Positions 18,076 to 24,523 of a stretch of DNA of 24,523 nucleotides are shown in pieces. Numbering within the stretch: position 1 is the first letter of the stretch; each line of letters begins with the position of its first letter. The stretch is from Zygophlyctis sp. KS116 (Eukaryota > Chytridiomycota). Where the stretch lies: positions 1-24,523 of the forward strand of contig BAAFSQ010000149.1 of the NCBI GenBank assembly GCA_054661495.1, written 5' to 3'. The translations under genes and the position numbers were made by a program. The notes under the pieces were generated by a model that did no database searches, was not told the origin of the DNA, and worked only from the letters and a program-made list of their open reading frames with translations.

Positions 18076-18220
18076 TTTTGATTAGTGATTTAAGGTGTTT
18101 TTTTACCCTAAGACTTTTGATTAGTGATTTAAGGTGTTAAACCCTGATGTGGCTCAGTCTTTTATTTGTGAACTGACCACACAGGTAATAAAGTCTTTTA
18201 TTTGTGAACCGACCACACAG
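18076..18220. repeat. Two adjacent short tandem duplications upstream of a copia gag
   Basis: A 24-base word beginning TTTTGATTAGTGATTTAAGG lies at 18076-18099 and 18115-18138. A 29-base word beginning AGTCTTTTATTTGTGAAC lies at 18156-18184 and 18192-18220 with one difference. They stand 33-180 bases before the gag ATG at 18253, so they may be part of its long terminal repeat or leader. Confidence 0.75.
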
Positions 18221-18252
18221 ACTTTTAACTGATTCAGAGTCTCACTAATATA

Positions 18253-18696
18253 ATGACTATTGAAGAGTCGAAAGGAAAAATCAAACTAAGAGGTCAAGAG
18301 AATTACCTTGAATGGGTAAAACGTTTTGATGTACTAGATCATAAAAAAAATCCCTAAATTTTTCAGTACAACAAAACAAGAAAAAACAGAAGAGGCCTTT
18401 ATAAATGGTTGATCAATAATATATGCGATGAAGCTATAGCAGCACTCAATGCTGACAAAACGTTTGGAGAAAATCTTAGCCTGTTAAATAAGGCTTATGG
18501 TTATGGCAGACTAAGACCTTTGACTCAAAAGAAAAACGTTTTAGACTTGGTTGACTTTCCAGTTAAAAAAGATCCGAATCAGGTGTTCATATGGCTTGAC
18601 AAACAATTTTCTATTCTAGTGGCCTGTGGAGGACACGAAGATGAAATTTTTCTACGACAAGTTATTGAAATCAAGAAGTCCCAATGCAGCATTTGA
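18253..18696 (+). mobile_element. Copia-type gag fossil C
   Basis: The start reads MTIEESKGKIKLRGQENYLE with WVKRFDVL following. The later part reads KWLINNICDEAIAALNADKT and DPNQVFIWLDKQFSILVAC. The layout (a KLxGxENYxxW start, then a helical capsid-like region) is that of copia gag polyproteins. Sequence and preceding repeats differ from gags A and B, so this is a third family. No zinc knuckle, protease or pol follows. The fossil is broken at about two places. Confidence 0.6.
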
Positions 18697-18988
18697 AATA
18701 TGAGATTTTTGGTTCTTTTTAAGAGAGCAAACTTTGAACTAATCAAAAATATGATATGGGATTACTGGGAAGGTCACAGAAATTAAAAAATTGCAGTAGA
18801 TAAAACTATTTTTGATCCAGCAACAAAAGTAGCTTGTGCTTTTGTAGCCTCTGGAATTAAAGCAAAAGTTCGATGCGATTATAAAAAATTTAGATAACAG
18901 AAAAATGCTTTGATGGAGATAATGAAGGATGGCAAAGACTTCAGAAATCAAATGTGTTAGAATCAAATAAAATCGATTCGCAATTTCA
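18697..18988. other. No clear gene (290 bp)
   Basis: A 36-codon plus-strand frame (18787-18897) reads TIFDPATKVACAFVASGIKA and is protein-like, but too short to name. A long minus-strand frame across here looks like a shadow. Confidence 0.25.
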
Positions 18989-19463
18989 GTGTATTCCCTT
19001 GTTTTTGTTGATTTAAAGGCGCTAAATTTAATTGGGATTCGTTTCTTTTGTTTGCTAGGAAATAGTGCGGAAAAAGATCCAGTTGATGGGGTTATAATTC
19101 TCCAGTTTCCAGAACTGTTTTTCATCAAACCTGCTCAAGAATTTGACAATCACTTCATTGATAGGAAGGGTAAAGAACATTATTTGACTGTAATTAATGA
19201 CTGCAGATTCTCAAAAAAGTATGCAAAAGAAAGAGCACAGAACGATTGTACGGAAGGGTTAGTTGAGACCAAATGTCATGGCTGGTAAACTGGGCTTGGA
19301 AAAGATCCCGTATTTATCTTATCCATCTTGGGATCATGAATGGCGTGGACTTCCACACGGAGTTGATATTTCAAAGTTTAAGAAACTGAAGAAAAAATCA
19401 TTGCGAGAAATCGCCAAGAATATGAACGCAGGGAAGATAAAATTAATAAAAAAGAATCATTAA
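18989..19463 (+). pseudogene. Unrecognised protein in two overlapping frames
   Basis: The first frame (to 19288) includes DPVDGVIILQFPELFFIKPA and EFDNHFIDRKGKEHYLTVIN. The second (19263-19463) reads KLGLEKIPYLSYPSWDHEWR, then GLPHGVDISKFKKLKKKSLR, and ends in a Lys-rich tail. Both have protein-like composition, and the second begins just where the first ends, one register off. This suggests one damaged gene with a single-base shift near 19263-19288. The Trp-rich SYPSWDHEWRGLPHG followed by a basic C-terminus resembles the end of a nucleic-acid-binding or nuclear protein, but I do not recognise a family. It may belong to a transposon or to a host gene. Confidence 0.3.
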
Positions 19464-20355
19464 ATATGTATTTTATGTTTGATTAATAATGGTATATTGC
19501 ACGCTATTTCCATGAATTATTGAAGAAGCTATGTACATTTTTTTCTTCAGAATGCATAATTACCTCAATACTCCAAATATTGATATAATGTCGAGACATA
19601 CTATAACGGCATGATCATTTTAGTAGGTATTTAAGGTTTCAATCGTGATTTTCTAAAAATTTCAACGACTGATCTGGTTCCATAAATTACCTACTCGATT
19701 TATTATGCTTAAAATGACAAACGTTCAAAACTTGAAGACATTATCTATTAATTCGTACATTATACGCATGTTTTCGCGTCCACTCTGTCTGAAAATATTC
19801 AACGCGATCTATAAGAGTACGAGACAATACTTGTGGATTAAAACATGCCACATACATTTACACTTCTGAAAAAAAATGTGGGGAAACAATAATTGAGAAA
19901 ATATATTACTGTACAAAGATTGTGGAAGCTGTCCAAGACTGAAAATATCAAGACGGGATTAGTTGAGCATATTTCAGCATTTCACCTACAAAAAATTGGA
20001 CTTAGGACACGTATAAAACTATGATAATATCTTCCAAATTGCAATTTTTTGAGTTGTATTGATTAAAGAGGATCAAATACAGTACCTAAAGTTGAATTTT
20101 TCAGTATTGGTATTCTAATCATATCATAATATGAAAATATCTACTTCTTTAAAAGGTGTGTGGTTTAGCATATAAACTCGACCATGATATTTTAGAAATA
20201 ATTTATATATATAAAAAGCATCCCAATAGATAAGAAAAACTTTTCGAGTACGTTTAAGATAAGATTCTTTTCATAGATCGACATGTTTATGGATTTTTGT
20301 GGAAAAAATGAAAAAGTGGACCGGTTCGTTTATGTCATGAAACCATTGATATTCA
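19464..20355. other. No gene seen (890 bp)
   Basis: AT-rich DNA with short broken frames on both strands and no repeat or motif that I can support. Confidence 0.5.
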
Positions 20356-21115
20356 TTATTTTTCATTATCATCAATATTCATGGATGGCAACTCATCATC
20401 ATCTTCACTTAGAACTTCTAGAAGCATCTCTAAAGTCACTTCTCTATCCTCTACATGCCCGTCGTCGTCCAAATTTTTGATGAATTTAATATTTTTCTAA
20501 TTCACCATCTTCTAAGTTAGTAATATTTAAATTCCAGAACCAGGATTTAGGACTGCTCAGTTTAGCCATAGTTAACTTTGGTTCACCCTGCCTCTGTGGC
20601 CTTTTTTCGATAAGTTGATTGAGTGCGGCAACTCCTTCGGCAATCTTAAGCCGCCAATGGTCTCTCCGAATTGGAATTATTATTCCTAAGTATTTCCCTG
20701 TAGCTGCGTATTTCATGGTACCATGCTCTTATATTATCATCTACATTCGTTTTAGGATCGGAGGTATTAATCCATTGGCATAATCTAGAATTCTTTCCTT
20801 AATTGATCTGTATTCTGATTCCTTGAGTACCCATTTGGATGATTATTAATGTATTCATTAGACTTCTTCTTTCTTTTATGCATTAGTTTACTGATTAAAT
20901 AAATTCTTAACATAATAGACGAAAATCACCCGCTCCAACAAGTCTCTTCTATTATAAGACGTCATCATCTTGGTTATTCTTACATATCGACCTAGTACTG
21001 ACCATGCACGCTCGCATGTTGCCCCATCGGTATTGCCAACTCCTAAAAAGTACTTGGGGTTCATAACCCAGGAGCACGGGAAAGTATATGTCTTAACATG
21101 CATAGCATTGACCAA
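20356..21115 (-). pseudogene. KDZ-superfamily transposase, C-terminal part
   Basis: The minus-strand frame (21115 down to 20888) contains NAMHVKTYTFPCSWVMNPKY, then GVGNTDGATCERAWSVLGRY and VRITKMMTSYNRRDLLERVI. This matches the conserved C-terminal block of Kyakuja-Dileera-Zisupton transposases (MHxxxH...GxGxTDGExxERxWSxLxRxxxxTKxMTxxxRxDLL). In TDGATCER one acidic position of the usual TDGEGxER is Ala. Farther down, SEYRSIKERILDYANGLIPP (about 20770-20830) and KYLGIIIPIRRDHWRLKIAE (20486-20716) continue it. An acidic tail, LDDDGHVEDREVTLEMLLE, ends with TAA at 20356-20358. At least three stops or register changes separate these parts, and the N-terminal half is missing. Confidence 0.7.
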
Positions 21116-21149
21116 AAATTCACTATATTACAAAAACTTAAGGAGCAAC

Positions 21150-21640
21150 AGAAATTCCAAACGTAAGTCTGAACTTTTAGGTTGCATTCACCCTGAAACA
21201 ATGATAAAGTACTTAAATAAAGATGAGCAAAACCATGATGGATTATTAGAAAGGTACATTATACATTATTGATAGTACAGATTTATTCCAACATACTTTA
21301 ATTTCGAATGCATAACACTTGATCAAATTAGAAAAAGTCGATTTGAGTCAAAAATTCTTCGCAGTATATTTTAACATTAACCTTTAGACTAGGATATGGG
21401 ATTATATGAATTTTTTCATTCAAAAATAAGACGAAATAATTATTCATTTAAGGTATTTGAAATTTTTTAACAGTAAGGAAGATCCACAAAAAATAATTTT
21501 TTATTTTGAAAACTTTGGATTTGACAACATTTACAATCTAATCAACTCAAAAAAAAGACGATAACCGAAGAGCACTAAGTTGCAGAATACGCAAAACTAC
21601 CAGGTACGGTATTGAGATTGCCTCCCTTAACCCTAAATAG
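21150..21640 (+). pseudogene. DUF3987-like helicase/primase fragment, copy 2
   Basis: The plus-strand frame up to 21272 ends ELLGCIHPETMIKYLNKDEQ followed by NHDGLLERYIIHY. This resembles the DUF3987 segment 'GxxxPxxxxxxL...DGLxxRF'. About 320 bases on, at 21595-21627, comes EYAKLPGTVLR, identical in 10 of 11 residues to EYSKLPGTVLR of copy 1 (13463-13495). Between them, FEIF- and FENFGFDNIYNLIN-like stretches lie in changing registers. The order (DGLxxR before KLPGTVLR) is that of one DUF3987 domain, so this copy shows an earlier part that copy 1 lacks. It is full of stops and is fused on its left to a KDZ remnant. The assignment is tentative. Confidence 0.4.
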
Positions 21641-21670
21641 AATCGGGAGGGGTTGTAATTATTAGCCATT

Positions 21671-22725
21671 ATACTTCTATTTTCTGGGGAGGGCTACCCT
21701 GCGAGCTATTTGTATTTGGACCGGAATTACCAAGAAAACGATAGGAAATTGGCCATTAAAGAGGGTTAGGTTCTGCACAACAAGTGTGGCCAGATGCCAC
21801 CGTTTCTCTGTGCTTGTGGCTTATATTAAAAGCAATAGAGAGACGACTATTGGAGCCTAAAAATGTGAAAAATGTTGATTTCCTAAGTTATTCTTCGAAT
21901 TTTTTTTATGCAGAAATTCTGCCTTGGATGATGATTTGAAGCTGACATTAATTCAAAAATCTCCCTCATTCAATAAAAGTCATATACCTTCTAAAAAAGA
22001 AGTCAGCTTTATTTTGGAAATGGTCACTTTCTTAGACACCCATTGATTCCTAATGAAAATGGTAGAAATTTGTCTTTTAAACAGATTCGAGATAAATCGT
22101 GGCAAGAAATCATGAAATATTGTTTAGAAAATGCGTACTATGATGCAAGTAACTATTTATGGAAAGAATGGTCTAAGAACTGCATGCTTTGGATGTGTGC
22201 AGATGAAGAGGGATATATCTGTAGGTACAGGACATCAATGTTTGCTGAGTTCCACTACAGAGGCAAATTAAAAAAGATGTCAAAACAGGATGCTTTACCA
22301 ATAAAATAGGCTGGGTATGCAGCTGTGAAGATTTTACTCACTCTGCGTACTTTTTAAGCCCACATTTAACCAAAGAATCAGATATGCCTAATCATTTTTC
22401 TGAAATCTGAATAAGGGATAACTTACCTTTTTTAAATCTTTTAAAACATTATGTAAGTATATTGACAGAGTCTCAAAACGATCAAGCGCAAGAAGTTTTA
22501 TCTAATCTAACAGTACAGCAACCGCTCTCTGAATACAAAAAGCTAAAAAATCTCTTAGATTGCCTTAGCAAATATTTAGAAGAAAATAAGCACAATGTAA
22601 AACAATTGAAAGTTTTAGACGAAAGCTTAGAAGAAGCTAAAACTTATCAAAATTCTGTTTCAAATTACCAGAAATCAAATCAAATTCCAAGAACTTATCT
22701 TAATAAATACACAATGTTTCTTTAA
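21671..22725 (+). pseudogene. SWIM-type MULE transposase, decayed (plus copy)
   Basis: The copy starts within the core: ILLFSGEGYPASYLYLDRNY, then QENDRKLAIKE. A gap of about 40 residues relative to the minus copy precedes QVWPDATVSLCLWLILKAIE. From 22043 the C-terminal part reads LWKEWSKNCMLWMCADEEGY and RYRTSMFAEFHYRGKLKK, matching the fungal-type MULE block LWxxWY...W.LW...I...TTMxxExHWRxxK with its conserved Glu. In the next register (from 22306) a SWIM-like motif, WVCSCEDFTHSAYFLSPHL, has the CxC pair and the His but Ser where the third Cys should be. After one TGA (22408-22410) the same register runs 105 codons through a Lys/Glu-rich, probably coiled-coil tail (YKKLKNLLDCLSKYLEENKH) to 22725. 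Register shifts lie near 22015 and 22300. Confidence 0.7.
22704..22709 (+). promoter_or_regulatory. Possible polyadenylation signal AATAAA
   Basis: AATAAA overlaps the last codons of the plus-strand MULE tail, 17 bases before its stop. It could serve as the 3' signal if the transcript ends shortly after. Confidence 0.25.
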
Positions 22726-22766
22726 AATATTCTTTTTAGCAAAAAACTCGTTCTAAAATGAACCTA

Positions 22767-23191
22767 TTCCAATGTTAAGTGGCGCGTCCGCGTGAGCGGG
22801 CGAAAAATGTCAAGTTTTGAACTATAGTAAGAAGGAAAATATTGATTGATTTATAGATTTTATTACAATATTCAAATTTAAAAAACTTAAGATATTCTAT
22901 TAGTAACATAATTTACAAATATATCCTGATTCTCCGTAAGTTTCCGAGACTTGAAATTTGAAACTTGAACTCTAAAACTCTCACATAAAGAGATAGAAGT
23001 TGAATGTTGAAAGTTGATACTTTCAACTTTCGGAAAATTAAAAAACTCTGAATAATCTAAGAAATTATTTCAAGTTTTTCAATTTGTTTATTATAATAAA
23101 ATCTATAAATCAATCCATCTTTTCCTTGTTCTTCTACTTGAAAATTGACATCTTACGCCCGCTCACGCGGACGCGCCACTTGGCATTGGAA
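22767..23191. mobile_element. 425-bp MITE with roughly 100-bp inverted repeats and TA duplication
   Basis: The left end reads TTCCAATGTTAAGTGGCGCG and continues TCCGCGTGAGCGGGCG. The right end, reverse-complemented, reads TTCCAATGCCAAGTGGCGCG and then the same TCCGCGTGAGCGGGCG. Similarity continues inward for about 100 bases on each side (22767-22865 and 23091-23191), to GATTTATAGATTTTATT. TA stands immediately outside both ends (22765-22766 and 23192-23193), the target duplication of Tc1/mariner-type elements. There is no coding frame inside, so it is a non-autonomous miniature element. The arms still match closely, so it is younger than the surrounding fossils. Confidence 0.85.
23006..23027. 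repeat. Perfect hairpin inside the MITE
   Basis: GTTGAAAGT (23006-23014) and ACTTTCAAC (23019-23027) are perfect 9-base complements around the loop TGAT. The hairpin lies off-centre inside the MITE, in a segment with several GAAA/TTGAA repeats. Confidence 0.6.
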
Positions 23192-23389
23192 TACATATTA
23201 TGTTGTTGAAGTATAAGTTTTTACAAAGAATAATTTTATAACAGTGTAAATTTAAAATTATATATACAAAAAAAAATTCAAAAATGAATCCATTCTTGGT
23301 TTCTTTCAGGTGATTTTATTGGAACATTGTGTATTTATTCAAATCGCTGCTCCAAGTTCTTGGTATTTTATTTGAGTCCAGATATTTAA

Positions 23390-24523
23390 TCACTTCATGC
23401 AACTTGTTTGAATGCTCGTATTTTGATTCTCCGATATAGGCACTATAGATTTATTTTGGTCAATTTGGATCAATGGTACACAATCATTAATTTCTATCTG
23501 CGAAGCAAACTTTGGAAGATCAATGCTTTTGACCAAATGCTTCCATAAAAAGAATTGAGAATGTAGAAAATCAGAAGTTTGATTTGTTGAAAACTCCGTC
23601 GTATTTATTTTTTTCTGAGAAACCTCCCACTCTTTCTGAAACTCATGAAACCAGTATGGTGTTCGACGTTTAACTTTAGTTTGATTTAATTTTAAACGAA
23701 ACGGGTAAGATTTGGCCTTATAACAGTAGGTCAGCATTTCCAAACAGCTGAAATTCCTGATATCTAGATAAGAATTTTGAGTAGTATTATCATTTGGGAT
23801 TAAACTATGTTGTAGAAAGTGCTTCTTAACCATTTCCAATATTTCTGAGATTTGTGTTTTTGAAGGATGCCGAAGTTTGCCTGATGCTATTTCATCCTCA
23901 TTTTTTTTTTAAAATCTTCATTTATACAAGTTTACATGATTCCTTAAACGGTTACCTTATAGATTTGATTTCCTAAGGACCTGAAAGCCTTTTTTTAATC
24001 GCCCTCAATACATGATGCCACAAGCACAAATTTACAGTAGCGTTTGGCCATAAACTTTGAGCAGCTGCTATTTGGCCTCTTTCTTTATTCATCTTGATAG
24101 ATCTAGGCAAAATATTATTTTCTTTTAAACTATTAAACCTTAAATTCTTTTTACCATTTTGTTATCGCTGCTTTCCTATCATTTTCTTGAAATTTTCTCT
24201 CTAAATAGAAGTAGCTTCCTGGATAGCCTTCCCCTTCAAAAAGCAGTATCAACGCAAATAATTCGAATCCTTCCCTTTTTGACTTAAATGTTGAATCTAC
24301 AAATATGTAGAAGGAGTCAAGATTGACAAAGTTTGTTGTGAAATAAATGTGTTTTTGAGGAATTTCTAATACTTGAGAAGTACAACCAGAAGCAGTTAAA
24401 ACATCTATGCACGAATCATTATTTCCATATGCGTTATCACACTTAGTATTGAATTTGGAAGCATTTCATTGAGTTGATCTCTTTTAAGATTTTCCATTGC
24501 AAGTTGATTTATTTTTCTTAAAG
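23390..24523 (-). pseudogene. SWIM-type MULE transposase, decayed (minus copy, partial)
   Basis: Read leftward from the window edge, the core shows FVDSTFKSKREGFELFALIL (first catalytic Asp in VDSTF), then FEGEGYPGSYFYLERKFQEN. Next comes MNKERGQIAAAQSLWPNATV with NLCLWHHVLRAIKKRL. In most MULEs the segment before KERGQIAAA carries an Asp (tDKD...EI.AA), but here it reads IKMNKE. The final 149-codon frame (23839-23390) starts MEMVKKHFLQHSLIPND, continues KLNQTKVKRRTPYWFHEFQK, and ends with a SWIM-like SDFLHSQFFLWKHLVKSID. There KHLV is kept, but Trp replaces the Cys before it and the CxC pair is absent. Several stops and register changes separate the parts. GEGYP...QENDRK and WP.ATV.LCLW are shared with the plus copy at 21671. 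Confidence 0.7.

Noticed and set aside
17718-18220. Short repeats considered as a CRISPR array
   Set aside because: There are only two copies of each word, with no regular spacers, in a eukaryotic TE context.
18739-19128. A 129-codon minus-strand open frame
   Set aside because: It is the longest minus frame in that region, but its sequence is F/I/S/Y-rich with no motif, as antisense AT-rich DNA gives. The plus-strand frames there look more protein-like.
22454-22469. A 16-nt GTAAGT...GACAG intron in the MULE tail
   Set aside because: The frame is already continuous through these bases, so no intron is needed, and 16 nt would be extreme.

Overview
This is an AT-rich eukaryotic window made almost entirely of decayed transposable elements, with very little that looks like intact host coding sequence. 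There is no bacterial gene organisation. The signs of a eukaryote are AATAAA polyadenylation signals after several reading frames, GT...AG intron-like gaps, and nested retrotransposons and DNA transposons. The species cannot be named. Crypton, SWIM-type and FLYWCH-type MULE, KDZ and hAT elements together with abundant copia recall early-diverging fungi, but the same elements occur in TE-rich invertebrates.

Layout. 1-424: 3' end of a partial gene for an acidic repeat protein with a hydrophobic tail, followed by a poly(A) signal. 965-1748: a 772-bp inverted-repeat element holding a FLYWCH zinc-finger fragment. 1749-4150: nothing convincing. 4150-6760: a copia fossil on the plus strand, invaded by a minus-strand Ty3/gypsy piece. 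6790-8150: more minus-strand gypsy integrase. 8160-9085: a second copia family (leader, gag, protease). 9632-11180: a Crypton (tyrosine recombinase) with apparent 26-30 nt introns. 11449-11895: two short unrecognised frames. 12388-12564: a gypsy integrase scrap. 12874-13890: a decapeptide-repeat frame followed by a DUF3987-like helicase/primase fragment. 14336-16250: a tandem repeat and three copia pieces in mixed orientation. 16389-17581: a hAT transposase running into a MULE core. 17718-18220: short tandem duplications. 18253-18696: a third copia-type gag. 18989-19463: unrecognised frames. 20356-21115: a KDZ transposase (minus). 21150-21640: a second DUF3987-like fragment. 21671-22725 and 23390-24523: two related SWIM-type MULEs tail to tail, with a 425-bp TA-flanked MITE between them.

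No operon or pathway links these pieces; they share a location because elements inserted into one another. The observations most worth following are the tiny phase-compatible introns in the Crypton, the DUF3987-like module that appears twice, the hAT/MULE fused reading frame, and two structurally well-defined inverted-repeat elements. All identifications come from reading motifs by eye; no database search was run.
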